Source: Companilactobacillus bobalius
Lineage (GTDB): Bacteria; Bacillota; Bacilli; Lactobacillales; Lactobacillaceae
Assembly (NCBI RefSeq): GCF_009764355.1
Contig: NZ_LNUA01000033.1
Coordinates: 1 to 64,000 of the forward strand
DNA length: 64,000 nucleotides
Direction of reading: 5' to 3'
Positions within the stretch are counted from its first letter, which is position 1; the number at the start of each line of letters is the position of its first letter. Both the position numbers and the translations under genes were made by a program. Positions 7,846 to 16,583 of the stretch are shown here, piece after piece. The notes beneath the pieces were generated by a model. It searched no databases and was not told where the DNA came from. It worked only from the letters and a program-made list of their open reading frames with translations.

Positions 7846-9408
7846 TCAAAGATTATATTCATTAATTAAATAAACCGGAGTACAAGACCAAGCATGACAA
7901 TAACTATTAACTAAAGGACTTCCATACGGAGAAAAGTTTGGCTCATCAGGTTTGTATGCCTCCCAAAAAGTATCAGCACCATTACTGATCATAGACCCCC
8001 AATAATTGTTTATTAAATCAATGGCTTCTGTTCTCATATTAACCTTCAATAATGCCGTTACAACATAATGATACATATACGGAGTTTCAATATTTTTAAT
8101 AGGAAAGAATCTTTTATACGTAGCAAGCATGATTGATTTTTCAATATTTTCAGGAAATACTCCTGCTAGAATCATCCATACTTGGCTATAAATATTTAAC
8201 TCTGCATTCTCACCTGAAATAAACAATTGTCTAGAAGAGTCATACAATTTCTTTCGTGAATAATCAGATAAGAGTTGCAATTTTTTATTATATTCATCAT
8301 CAACTTCAATTATCAAACCCTTACTCAATTCCAGAAAATCTTTTAACACATAGATAAGTACACCCTGAGTGGCGGTAATTTTGTCAAAACCATCTCCCCA
8401 ATCAATAAATGAAGGCCACTCATTTGGAATTATTAATTTTCCATCCCCATTAACACATGCGAGTGCTAGATCAATTTGTTTCTTAGCTGTCGGATAAAGT
8501 TCCCTGACAGTTTCTTGATCCTGAGTATTTTCCAAGTAATCCTTTAACGTACTTACAAAAAACAAACTATAATCTAGCAAAAAGGTGTCATCTGGCACCT
8601 CATCCTTACTAGTAAAAATATTTGCACTAACTTTCCCATCTTCGGTCGTCATTCCTGCAAATAAGTACAAACATCTTTTGACCAATGAGTTCTTCTTAAA
8701 AGTTGAATAATTCACTAATGCTTGCAAGTGCAAATCTCCAAGCCACAATCTTTGATCCCGTTTAGGTCCATCTTCAAATACATCTTGCATACACTCTGCC
8801 AAGGTTTTTAGACTAACTTTTTCAATATTTTGTAATGATTGAGTACTTCCCGACAATTCTATATTTGATAGTTCTCTATTCAAAATTGCACTCTGTGCTT
8901 CAACAATCGGATTATTTAATTCTATCTTCCATTTTGGTGAAGTATCTATTACAGTAATTTTTACATACCTGAAACTATATCTTCTTGGTAAATGTAACTT
9001 ACAAGGTAACTCATCAATATGCAAAGTTTCTATTGGTATCCATGAGCGAGATAACCAGCCGTCATATTCATCAGGATTACTCAAAAGTTCATTAGAAATT
9101 TCCGCAAATTGAAACTTTATCGTCAAAGGCGCATCCATCATTGATCCAACTCTATTAATATCAATAGAAAATTTGCCAACGTGATGTTCACCAAAATCTA
9201 AAATAATACTGTCATCCCGTCCAAATTGCTTACTATGCAAATCTTTAATTTGAGTGTTTTTTATTTCTGTAGAAGAATTCACTTCAATACAACGAACTGG
9301 TTTATATTTTTCGTAATTTAAAATTGATTTACTCTCTTCCGCTTTTTCTAAAAATTCTTTATTACGTGTAAATTTTATATTTTCATTAATCTGAAACTTA
9401 AATGACAT
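7846..9408 (-). CDS. GH78-like alpha-L-rhamnosidase
   Basis: A 520-aa six-hairpin glycosidase. The N-terminal half is a beta-sandwich (residues about 1-190). The catalytic alpha/alpha barrel begins near residue 205 and has the family-typical EDGPKRDQRLWLGDLHLQ motif with acidic catalytic candidates, a DFINWxD-like FIDWGDG, and the C-terminal TFWEAYKPDEP and NSYCHAWSCTP segments. There is no signal peptide, so it acts on imported oligosaccharides. It is shorter than many GH78 enzymes. It is the last gene of an MFS-GH43-GH78 series but is separated from GH43 by a terminator-like hairpin. Confidence 0.8.
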   Translation of the reverse strand: MSFKFQINENIKFTRNKEFLEKAEESKSILNYEKYKPVRCIEVNSSTEIKNTQIKDLHSKQFGRDDSIILDFGEHHVGKFSIDINRVGSMMDAPLTIKFQFAEISNELLSNPDEYDGWLSRSWIPIETLHIDELPCKLHLPRRYSFRYVKITVIDTSPKWKIELNNPIVEAQSAILNRELSNIELSGSTQSLQNIEKVSLKTLAECMQDVFEDGPKRDQRLWLGDLHLQALVNYSTFKKNSLVKRCLYLFAGMTTEDGKVSANIFTSKDEVPDDTFLLDYSLFFVSTLKDYLENTQDQETVRELYPTAKKQIDLALACVNGDGKLIIPNEWPSFIDWGDGFDKITATQGVLIYVLKDFLELSKGLIIEVDDEYNKKLQLLSDYSRKKLYDSSRQLFISGENAELNIYSQVWMILAGVFPENIEKSIMLATYKRFFPIKNIETPYMYHYVVTALLKVNMRTEAIDLINNYWGSMISNGADTFWEAYKPDEPNFSPYGSPLVNSYCHAWSCTPVYLINEYNL

Positions 9409-9426
9409 TTAACTACCTCCAAAAAA

Positions 9427-9454
9427 GGCAGTGATTCCATAGTGAAATCACTGC
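9427..9454 (-). terminator. Intercistronic terminator or attenuator between GH43 and GH78 genes
   Basis: Minus-strand stem GCAGTGATT/AATCACTGC with an 8-nt loop and a T-run, directly after the GH43 stop and only about 20 nt before the GH78 start. It would lower expression of the distal gene or stabilise the upstream message. Confidence 0.75.
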
Positions 9455-9468
9455 TATATTTTTATCGC

Positions 9469-10512
9469 TTATTCGTAATCATCCAAAGACCATTCATCAT
9501 GCCAATCAATATATGGTCTGTCTCCAACAAATCTAATTGGTAACCATACATAATCTGCAATTGATGTATTCGCAACAACTACATCATCCAAATTATCAGG
9601 TTTTGTATCTTTCATTGCTGGATTGAAGAATTGTTCAAATGTTTTAGCATAATCTTCATATTTACGATTCATTTCATTAGGTAACCAACGATCTTGACAA
9701 GCAATATACAAATCTTTCTTTCCTTGTACCTTAAAGACTGAAGTTACTTGAGAATAATATGAAGTCTTTGTTGTGTCTTGAGGACTAGGATTACCCAAAA
9801 CAGTGTAAGGACCATGCCATGTATCGGCAATAGCAACTTCTGAAGGACTTGGGAAGTATCCGGTAGTACCTGAAGTCAATAAATAGTGTTTATAGTTTCT
9901 AATGAAATGAGCTGTAGCTTCACGTACATATGGTGGGAAACGATGTGGGAAGTGAGTTGTGTAATAACCCGTTAGATCAGTGTAATCATCGGTCAAATCG
10001 GCACAAATTGTTTCTGAATGAACTCTTTCAAAGTAGTAATAGCCTTTGCCATCTGGGGCGACAGCCAAATCGAAGTCACCAGCACTCATGCCTAATGGAG
10101 AAATATCTTCGTTAACAATTGTATATGGTCCAAGAATACTATCAGCTGTCAAAACTGTCTCTGTTTGAGTATCATCCTTATGCATTACTTTGACCCAGCA
10201 GACATATTTCTTTGTTTTCTTATTATAGATAATATGTGGACGATCCATTTGATTTTTGTAATAGAATGGTGATTCCGGATCATCAGTATTAGCTGGAATA
10301 ATAATTCCTTCACTCTTCCAATTATATAAATCTTGAGAACTGTAACAACGAACGCCCCATTGCCAAATTCCATTCTTACCATCCGACTTCTCTTTGTTTT
10401 CACCGTACCAATAATATGTACCATCTATATACATAACAGAACCACCATGTGCTTGAATTCTGTTACCATCTGTATCTAACCAAACTTGTCCTGGACGAAA
10501 TGAATTATACAT
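9469..10512 (-). CDS. Family 43 glycoside hydrolase
   Basis: A 347-aa five-bladed beta-propeller glycosidase without signal peptide. It begins with the GH43-typical WLDTDGNRIQAHGGSVMYIDG and YYWYGENKE; the conserved MDRPHIIYN, SAGDFDLAVAPDG and YVREATAHF segments carry likely catalytic acids. The sequence resembles the GH43 branch active on beta-galactosyl or arabinosyl/xylosyl side chains; which linkage is cut cannot be decided here. It follows the MFS gene by 15 nt, so the two are co-transcribed, pointing to intracellular use of an imported plant glycan fragment. Confidence 0.85.
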   Translation of the reverse strand: MYNSFRPGQVWLDTDGNRIQAHGGSVMYIDGTYYWYGENKEKSDGKNGIWQWGVRCYSSQDLYNWKSEGIIIPANTDDPESPFYYKNQMDRPHIIYNKKTKKYVCWVKVMHKDDTQTETVLTADSILGPYTIVNEDISPLGMSAGDFDLAVAPDGKGYYYFERVHSETICADLTDDYTDLTGYYTTHFPHRFPPYVREATAHFIRNYKHYLLTSGTTGYFPSPSEVAIADTWHGPYTVLGNPSPQDTTKTSYYSQVTSVFKVQGKKDLYIACQDRWLPNEMNRKYEDYAKTFEQFFNPAMKDTKPDNLDDVVVANTSIADYVWLPIRFVGDRPYIDWHDEWSLDDYE

Positions 10513-10527
10513 AATTAATTTACTCCT

Positions 10528-11718
10528 TTAATTTACTTTATTTTTTAATGAATTCTTTTGCATACCAAATGAATTCCAAATTACAACGATAAGTACTATT
10601 AATCCAACAACACCACTTGTTATCATGGCAGCAGCTGGAGTTTGATTTCCAATTACATCACCAATTATTTGTTGAATATAAGGTGTCAAGAAAACACTGA
10701 TATTGATGAATACCAAAGCTAACGAATTAGAAAAATTAGTTAACTCTTTAGGACATAATTCTGAAATTCTTAAAAACATATATGGTGATAAAAATGTGAA
10801 TGATGCGGCCATAATAATTACTAGAACACCTGTGAATAATAGATTCTTCGAAAATGTAATGAGAATACTACTTCCACTAAGAATCAAGATGAACAACGGG
10901 AACATTTTTGAACCTAATAACTGATGAACTTTTCCAAATAAGACCCCAACAAACATCCCAGTTAAAGATGTGAAACTTAATATGAAACTGGCTGAAGTGG
11001 CTGTTCCATAACCGACATCTGTAATCAACAATGACAATTTAATCATTAATGTCATAAAGATAAACTGCATAAAAAACATAGCTGCACAAAATGCAAATAC
11101 TTTTCCGTTTAATTTCTTTAAGCTTTTAACTATACTTATCTTTTTATTTTCTTGTTGAATGTTCATCTTAGGTAGAAAAGCAATAACTAGTAGCAAGACA
11201 ACTAACAGTATGAAATATGTCAGGAAACTAAATCTCCAACTGATCTGAAGTAATATTCCCGCTAACATAGTTAACAACGTACTTGCCAAATTTGAAACAG
11301 TACCTATAAAACCAAACATCTGCGCACGTTCATCCCCCTCATAGAAGTAAGAAACTATACTGTATGATAGAGGGTTTAATAATCCGATTCCGGCACCAAA
11401 TAAGAACCGACAAACTAATATTCCATAGATACTATTTATAAATGCCGGAGCAATTCCGGAAATAAATGAAATTAATAGTCCTAAAGATGCTGTATTCTTA
11501 TACCCAATTTTCTTTGTTACTAAAGGACTAATGGCGACAAATATTAAAATTGCCAAGCTAGGTAAAGTTGTGATAGATTCAATAGCTGATGAAGCCACTC
11601 CTGGAAAACTATCTTTAATAACGGGAATAGCTCCTGAAATAACACCCGCTGCCGTTGTATCAATAGATATCCCAAGTATGGAGGCTTTAAATAAAAAACT
11701 GTGTTTATTTTTTATCAT
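10528..11718 (-). CDS. MFS transporter, likely oligosaccharide or sugar importer
   Basis: A 396-aa, 12-helix major facilitator with the loop 2-3 motif region (ISPLVTKKIGYKNTASLGL) and a long central loop around residue 190 (MNIQQENKKISIVKSL). It is the first gene of the glycan operon, followed by GH43 and GH78, so a role in uptake of their substrate is inferred. The start follows AAGGGG. Upstream lie a 20-bp perfect palindrome and a cre box, suggesting specific control plus catabolite control. Sequence alone does not exclude an exporter. Confidence 0.85.
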   Translation of the reverse strand: MIKNKHSFLFKASILGISIDTTAAGVISGAIPVIKDSFPGVASSAIESITTLPSLAILIFVAISPLVTKKIGYKNTASLGLLISFISGIAPAFINSIYGILVCRFLFGAGIGLLNPLSYSIVSYFYEGDERAQMFGFIGTVSNLASTLLTMLAGILLQISWRFSFLTYFILLVVLLLVIAFLPKMNIQQENKKISIVKSLKKLNGKVFAFCAAMFFMQFIFMTLMIKLSLLITDVGYGTATSASFILSFTSLTGMFVGVLFGKVHQLLGSKMFPLFILILSGSSILITFSKNLLFTGVLVIIMAASFTFLSPYMFLRISELCPKELTNFSNSLALVFINISVFLTPYIQQIIGDVIGNQTPAAAMITSGVVGLIVLIVVIWNSFGMQKNSLKNKVN

Positions 11719-11740
11719 CTTTTTGCCCCTTTTTCTAATT

Positions 11741-11760
11741 AATCATTAGGCCTAATGATT
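11741..11760. promoter_or_regulatory. Perfect 20-bp palindrome, likely operator
   Basis: AATCATTAGG followed by its exact reverse complement, about 22 bp upstream of the MFS start, in the divergent region with the AraC gene. A perfect palindrome of this length suggests a dimer-binding site. AraC proteins more often use direct repeats, so another regulator is possible. Confidence 0.6.
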
Positions 11761-11771
11761 TTGTAAGTTAT

Positions 11772-11785
11772 TGTTATCGCTTACA
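11772..11785. promoter_or_regulatory. Catabolite-responsive element (cre)
   Basis: TGTTATCGCTTACA fits the consensus TGWNANCGNTNWCA at every defined position. It lies in the divergent AraC/MFS region, suggesting CcpA control of the glycan operon. Confidence 0.75.
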
Positions 11786-11912
11786 ATTGATAATTCTAGC
11801 ATCTATTCAAATATAAATTAGCCCATTAGTTTGGTAAATATTGTACTTATATTTCGATTTTTATAAAATTATAATTAACTAAAGATTTTAAATTGATTTT
11901 GGAGATCGTAAA

Positions 11913-12803
11913 ATGCTAAAAAATAATAATGAAAATCGGGATAATGTCCAACATGAACTAATTAATCTTTTACCTAATATTCCTTTTAAGATATACATGA
12001 GTGATCAACATCCCAAATCAACCGATCATTCGTACATAGTTCCTCACTATCACGACGACGTTGAAATTATTTATCTAATAAAAGGTAATGTAAAAATATT
12101 TGATAATAATTCAGTTACCGAATTAAATCCAGGAAGTGTCTATATTATTAATTCCAATGATATTCATTCAACAATGAGTTCTTCAACACATATTCAAAAT
12201 TATGTATTACAAATATCCTATGATTTTTTAATCAATTTCATTCCAAATTTTTCGACTTACCACTTTATGATCAATAATCAACATCCAGCAATAACTCAAT
12301 TAAAAGATGATATCGTTAGAATGGATTTCTTTCTTAATAAAAACCATAAAGCAAATGCTTATTTATCTGGATTATCATCCCTATTTGATCTGCTTTATCT
12401 TTTGACTACTAACTTCTATACAACTCTGACCTCTAAATCTGCTTCAAAAAACTTTAAATATCACAAAAGAATGGGGCAAGCCATAGGTTACATTGAAAGT
12501 AACTACTCTACACCCATAACATTAAGAGAAATATCAAATTATATTCACTTATCTCCAGCCTATTTCTCCGATTTTTTCAAAAAACAAACTGGATTAACAT
12601 TTTATACATATTTAACCAATGTAAGAATGAAACACGCCGAAGATTATCTAAAAAATACTAATGTAGAAATAATGCAGGTCATCGATAATTGTGGATTCTC
12701 TACGTACCATCAATTTAGGAAAGAATTCTATATTAGATTTAACATGAGTCCCTCTCAATTTAGAAAGAACAACAAAAAAGAAGGCCTTCTCCAATCAAAA
12801 TGA
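11913..12803 (+). CDS. AraC-family regulator with cupin sensor domain
   Basis: A 296-aa regulator. The N-terminal cupin domain (residues about 20-110, including PHYHDDVEIIYLIKG and LNPGSVYIINSNDIHS) is the usual sugar-sensing part. The C-terminal double helix-turn-helix (about 190-290) has the signature ending VIDNCGFSTYHQFRKEFYIRFNMSPSQFRK. It is divergent from the MFS-GH43-GH78 genes and is their most likely activator. Its stop lies inside a terminator hairpin. Confidence 0.92.
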   Translation: MLKNNNENRDNVQHELINLLPNIPFKIYMSDQHPKSTDHSYIVPHYHDDVEIIYLIKGNVKIFDNNSVTELNPGSVYIINSNDIHSTMSSSTHIQNYVLQISYDFLINFIPNFSTYHFMINNQHPAITQLKDDIVRMDFFLNKNHKANAYLSGLSSLFDLLYLLTTNFYTTLTSKSASKNFKYHKRMGQAIGYIESNYSTPITLREISNYIHLSPAYFSDFFKKQTGLTFYTYLTNVRMKHAEDYLKNTNVEIMQVIDNCGFSTYHQFRKEFYIRFNMSPSQFRKNNKKEGLLQSK

Positions 12804-12820
12804 GAAGTGCCTTCTTTTGT
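12775..12820 (+). terminator. Intrinsic terminator overlapping the AraC gene end
   Basis: AAGAAGGCCTTCTC pairs with GAGAAGTGCCTTCTT and is followed by T-rich sequence. The last codons of the regulator form the left arm. Confidence 0.75.
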
Positions 12821-12846
12821 AATAATCATAATTTTATTCTATATAC

Positions 12847-13038
12847 TTAATCAAAAAAATAAGATAAATCAACATGATAAATACCTGATATTAAATGCAA
12901 ATTTTCTAAATCGGGACGGCTTTCTCCCCTCTCCCATTGCGATATTGCTTGTCTAGTAATATTCAATTTCTTAGCAACATCCCCTTGTGACAATCCATTC
13001 TTTTTTCTCTGATATTTCAATTTCTCAGACATCCCCAT
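12847..13038 (-). CDS. Small XRE-type helix-turn-helix regulator
   Basis: A 63-aa protein that is almost only a Cro/CI-type DNA-binding domain: SEKLKYQRKKNGLSQGDVAKKLNITRQAISQWERGES has the helix-turn-helix at residues about 16-37. The ribosome site AAGGA is 6 nt before the ATG. It is divergent from a four-helix membrane protein gene, and an imperfect 30-bp palindrome lies between them, so it probably regulates itself and that neighbour. Confidence 0.88.
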   Translation of the reverse strand: MGMSEKLKYQRKKNGLSQGDVAKKLNITRQAISQWERGESRPDLENLHLISGIYHVDLSYFFD

Positions 13039-13064
13039 AATTTTTCCTTCCCTAACTAAGATTA

Positions 13065-13094
13065 GAAAGGAACTCTTTCGAAAGAACTCCTTTC
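13065..13094. promoter_or_regulatory. Imperfect 30-bp palindrome, candidate operator of the XRE regulator
   Basis: Arms GAAAGGAACTCTTTC and GAAAGAACTCCTTTC meet at a TTCGAA centre. The site lies 27 bp upstream of the XRE gene start, between the divergent genes. Confidence 0.45.
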
Positions 13095-13105
13095 TTTAAT
13101 TATAA

Positions 13106-13119
13106 AGAAAACGATTTCA
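13106..13119. promoter_or_regulatory. cre-like box
   Basis: AGAAAACGATTTCA fits the cre consensus except the first base (13 of 14). It lies 53 bp upstream of the membrane protein gene. Such near-matches are common in AT-rich DNA. Confidence 0.3.
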
Positions 13120-13171
13120 TAATAAAAGATGAGTACAGGAGTCACTTTAAGAGATGAAAGGAGAACACCGT

Positions 13172-13540
13172 ATGATGAAAAAGATAATGCATTACCTATC
13201 ACAAGGAATGTACCTATTTGCAGTCATGATTTTAATCGACATTATTGTAGAGCAAAGTAAATATACCATTCTATCCTCGATGTCCTATTATGTAACTTGC
13301 TTAGTCCTAATTATTCTGATTATTATTTCAGTTCCCGAAGAAGGTTCTATCCATAAAAAGTTTAAAACACCAGGAATTTACATACTTGAAGTAGCGATTT
13401 TCATGGCAGTCATAATACAGCAAAATGTATATTCTCTTCTGCCTCACATGTTTTATTTCATTATTTATCCGGTTTTACTTACTTTAATTGTTACTTCACT
13501 TCCTGAGGGAGTACTTTATAAAAAATTCCAACACAAATGA
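13172..13540 (+). CDS. Four-helix membrane protein of unknown function
   Basis: A 122-aa integral membrane protein with four hydrophobic helices arranged as two similar halves: each half ends with a S(V/L)PE(E)G-like turn followed by a lysine-rich stretch (SVPEEGSIHKKFK and SLPEGVLYKKFQHK), suggesting an internal duplication. The start at 13172 has AAAGGAG 8 nt upstream. Divergent from an XRE regulator that may control it. Family not recognised. Confidence 0.7.
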   Translation: MMKKIMHYLSQGMYLFAVMILIDIIVEQSKYTILSSMSYYVTCLVLIILIIISVPEEGSIHKKFKTPGIYILEVAIFMAVIIQQNVYSLLPHMFYFIIYPVLLTLIVTSLPEGVLYKKFQHK

Positions 13541-13587
13541 AAAAATCTGGGACTCAATCTATGCAACCGCGAGTCTCAGATTTTTTT
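13541..13587. terminator. Bidirectional terminator between convergent genes
   Basis: AAATCTGGGACTC pairs with GAGTCTCAGATTT, with A- and T-runs at both sides. It serves the membrane protein gene (plus) and the first gntP (minus). Confidence 0.85.
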
Positions 13588-13596
13588 GTATTTCAT

Positions 13597-14949
13597 TTAA
13601 ACAAACAAACTCAAAATCATAACGCAAACAATACCAACAACGGAAATTAAGCTTTCCAAAACAGTCCAAGTTAACAAGGTTTCCTTCACTGTTAAGTCAA
13701 AGTATTCTTTGAACATCCAAAAACCTGCATCATTAACATGGGATGCGGCTAATGAACCAGCTCCAACAGCTAACACCATCAAAGCAGGATTTACTCCGGC
13801 TGAAGTCATCAATGGTAAAACTAATCCGGCAGCAGTTAATGAAGCAACGGTTGCTGACCCTAGTGCTACTCTCAAGACAACGGCTATCAGCCAACCTAGT
13901 ATCAATGGAGAAATATTAACTCCAGTGAACAGTTTCATTACGGCATCACCGACTCCACCATCGATCAAAACTTGTTTGAAAGCACCGCCACCACCGATTA
14001 CTAATAGTAGCATGGCGATTGATTTAACGGCATCTTCCAAACTTTTCATAATTTCTGAGGTCTTAAATCTTCTGGCCCAACCCATAGTGTACATCGCTAC
14101 TAATAATGAAATTGTCATAGTAATAGCTGGTGTTCCAATAAAAGCAATGATTGAATCTAAGAGTGTTGGATTCTTTGGTACGGAACCGCCATTGAATAAC
14201 AATTGATAGACTGTGGTAATTGCCATTAAAATGACTGGGAACAATGATGTTAATACACTGATACCAAATCCTGGAGTATCTTCCAACTTGAATTTCTTTT
14301 GTGGTCCCAAAGCAGTTAAATTACCTTTACGGTTAAAGGCATCAGGTACAATCTTTTTAGCAAATTTTGTGTAAACTGGACCGGCAACAATAACTGCTGG
14401 TATGGCAACAATTATTCCGTAAAGTAAAACATGACCAGCATTGGCATTCAAAACAGCACTAATTGCAGTAGGTGCTGGATGTGGTGGTAGGAAACCATGA
14501 GTTACAGAAAGTGCGGCGGCCATCGGAATTCCTAAATAAAGAATGGAAACTCCAGCTTCGACAGCTATGGCGAAAACGATTGGAATCAGAAGAACCATCC
14601 CTACTTCAAAGAACAAGGCAATTCCGATGATGAATGATGCCAAAACAATAGCTAACTGTAGTCGTTTTTTTCCAAACTTTTCAATTAAAGTATGCGAAAT
14701 TCGATAGGCACCACCGGCGTCAGCAACCAGTCGACCTAGCATTGCACCGAAACCGAAAACAATCGACAATTCACCCAATTGTCCGCCAATTCCGTCTTGA
14801 ATACTTGTGGCAATTTTAGTCATTGGAATTCCTAATCCAATCCCAACAGCTATAGAAGTAATGATCAATGAAACAAAGGTATTCAGTTTTAATTTAATGA
14901 TTAAAAATAGTAATAGGGCTACACCTAAAATTAATACTAAGAAAGCCAT
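13597..14949 (-). CDS. gntP: Gluconate:H+ symporter, copy 1
   Basis: A 450-aa GntP-family gluconate permease with about 12-14 helices, typical length, and the family-characteristic HGFLPPHPAPTAI and HVNDAGFWMFKEYFDLT segments. It is the last gene of gnd-gntK-gntP. A hairpin and a perfect cre box lie in the gap to gntK. A second, very similar copy (mostly conservative changes such as L/F and A/V) is at 20647-21999, with many silent differences at the DNA level, so the duplication is not recent. Confidence 0.94.
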   Translation of the reverse strand: MAFLVLILGVALLLFLIIKLKLNTFVSLIITSIAVGIGLGIPMTKIATSIQDGIGGQLGELSIVFGFGAMLGRLVADAGGAYRISHTLIEKFGKKRLQLAIVLASFIIGIALFFEVGMVLLIPIVFAIAVEAGVSILYLGIPMAAALSVTHGFLPPHPAPTAISAVLNANAGHVLLYGIIVAIPAVIVAGPVYTKFAKKIVPDAFNRKGNLTALGPQKKFKLEDTPGFGISVLTSLFPVILMAITTVYQLLFNGGSVPKNPTLLDSIIAFIGTPAITMTISLLVAMYTMGWARRFKTSEIMKSLEDAVKSIAMLLLVIGGGGAFKQVLIDGGVGDAVMKLFTGVNISPLILGWLIAVVLRVALGSATVASLTAAGLVLPLMTSAGVNPALMVLAVGAGSLAASHVNDAGFWMFKEYFDLTVKETLLTWTVLESLISVVGIVCVMILSLFV

Positions 14950-14967
14950 AATTAGTCTCCTCCTCTT

Positions 14968-14981
14968 TGTTACCGCTTACA
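14968..14981. promoter_or_regulatory. cre box upstream of gntP copy 1
   Basis: TGTTACCGCTTACA matches the cre consensus at all defined positions. It lies 19 bp before the gntP start, inside the gntK-gntP gap, suggesting CcpA control of an internal promoter or a transcription roadblock. Confidence 0.7.
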
Positions 14982-14994
14982 GTGAATCTATTAA

Positions 14995-15020
14995 GAAAAG
15001 CGCGTTCACACGCACTTTTT
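14995..15020 (-). terminator. Intercistronic hairpin after gntK copy 1
   Basis: On the minus strand AAGTGCG...CGCGCTTTT forms a short stem followed by Ts, directly after the gntK stop. The second gntK has an analogous hairpin at the same place. It may act as an attenuator or RNA-processing signal. Confidence 0.5.
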
Positions 15021-16555
15021 TATTTCACATGTTTCTTTTGAAATTCGGCAATACTCTTGTACTCCGGTTCCAAGACTCTTGATAGTCTGATCCAAATTGG
15101 TAACAATTCACGATAAACTTGGAAATTCTCTTCATTTGGTTTGTGAACATCAGTTACACCAACCATATCTTTCACAGCTGATAAATCATCAATATATCCT
15201 AAGGCATACATTCCTAATACTGCGGCACCTAGACAGGAACTCTCAAAGCTTTCAGGAATTGTAACGTCTTGTTCAAAAATATCAGCCAACATTTGTCTCC
15301 ATAGAGCTGAACGGGCAAATCCACCTGTAGCTTGAATACTCTTAGGTTTTCCGGCAACTCCTTCAATCGTCAACATAACGATATACAGATTATAAACGAT
15401 ACCTTCCAAAGCAGCTCTAACCATATGTGCTCTAGTGTGCTTTCTAGTTAAACCGAAGAATGATCCTCTAGCGTAAGCATCCCAGATTGGAGCTCTCTCG
15501 CCACCAAGATAAGGATGGAACAACAATCCATCAGAACCAGCAGGAATCTTTTCAGCAATTTGTGTCAAAATATCATAAGTTGAAACTTGCATTTGTTCAG
15601 CGGTAATTTTTTCTGGCGCAAAGAGTTGATCCTTGACCCAGCGGAAAACAATTCCACCATTATTAACCGGACCACCAACGACCCATTTGTCTTTAGTTAA
15701 GGCATAACAGAACAATCTCCCATTAGGATCAACCACTGGTTTGTCGACCACTACTCTGACTGCTCCACTAGTTCCAATTGTCACAGCTACTACTCCAGGA
15801 TCAATCGCATTAACACCCAGATTTGATAATACGCCATCACTGGCACCAAATACGAATGGTACATCCTTCGTAATTCCCAAAACCTTACCATAGTTGGAGT
15901 TAATACCAGTAATTGTGTCAGTTGGTTCAACTAATTCTGGCAATTGATCTGTAGTAATGCCTAATAGATCCAAGGCTTGTGGTTCCCATTTCAATTTGAA
16001 AATATTGAACATCCCAGTCGCGGAAGCAATTGAATATTCCATTTTATAAGTTCCAAATAATCTGAAGAAAATATATGTTTTAAGGTCAATGAATTTCTTA
16101 GTTTTCTTAAATAAATCTGGTTTTTCATTCTTGATCCATAAAATTTTTGATAATGGTGCCATGGGATGAATTGGCGTTCCAGTTTTAGCGTAAATCTCTG
16201 CTCCGATACCGTTTGCTTTCAATTCTTCACTATATTTGGCTGCTCGGTTGTCGGCCCAAGTAATCGCACGAGTCAATGGTTGATCATCTTGATCCATAAG
16301 AATTAAGCTGTGCATTGCTGATGAAAAGGAAACCCCTTTTAGCTCACCTTTTTGGACTTTTCCTTTACGAATAACTTGTCCCAATACTTCAATTACTGCA
16401 TCAAAGATATCTTCTGGATCTTCTTCAGCCATATCGGGCACATCTTGATACAATTGATAACCACTGTTAGCGTGGGCAATGACTTTTCCTTTCATATCAT
16501 AGAGAACACTCTTTGTACTAGTAGTTCCAATATCAACGCCAATCATGTATTCCAT
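15020..16555 (-). CDS. gntK: Gluconate kinase, FGGY family, copy 1
   Basis: A 511-aa sugar kinase that phosphorylates gluconate to 6-phosphogluconate. It opens with the FGGY phosphate-binding motif MIGVDIGTTSTKSVLYD; the substrate-site MHSLILMD and later GASDGVLSNLGV, TIGTSGAVR and ATGGFARSALWRQMLAD are typical of the gluconokinase branch. Follows gnd by 28 nt in the same operon. It is nearly identical at the protein level to the copy at 22057-23592. Confidence 0.94.
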   Translation of the reverse strand: MEYMIGVDIGTTSTKSVLYDMKGKVIAHANSGYQLYQDVPDMAEEDPEDIFDAVIEVLGQVIRKGKVQKGELKGVSFSSAMHSLILMDQDDQPLTRAITWADNRAAKYSEELKANGIGAEIYAKTGTPIHPMAPLSKILWIKNEKPDLFKKTKKFIDLKTYIFFRLFGTYKMEYSIASATGMFNIFKLKWEPQALDLLGITTDQLPELVEPTDTITGINSNYGKVLGITKDVPFVFGASDGVLSNLGVNAIDPGVVAVTIGTSGAVRVVVDKPVVDPNGRLFCYALTKDKWVVGGPVNNGGIVFRWVKDQLFAPEKITAEQMQVSTYDILTQIAEKIPAGSDGLLFHPYLGGERAPIWDAYARGSFFGLTRKHTRAHMVRAALEGIVYNLYIVMLTIEGVAGKPKSIQATGGFARSALWRQMLADIFEQDVTIPESFESSCLGAAVLGMYALGYIDDLSAVKDMVGVTDVHKPNEENFQVYRELLPIWIRLSRVLEPEYKSIAEFQKKHVK

Positions 16556-16583
16556 AATTAAAACTCCTTACATAAACTCAAAA

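Noticed and set aside
9930..10424. Overlapping short frames within the GH43 gene
   Set aside because: They are out-of-frame shadows of a well-supported glycosidase.
13709..14206. Long plus-strand open frame opposite gntP copy 1
   Set aside because: It is the antisense of a strongly conserved membrane protein gene, has no ribosome site, and its composition mirrors the gntP codons.
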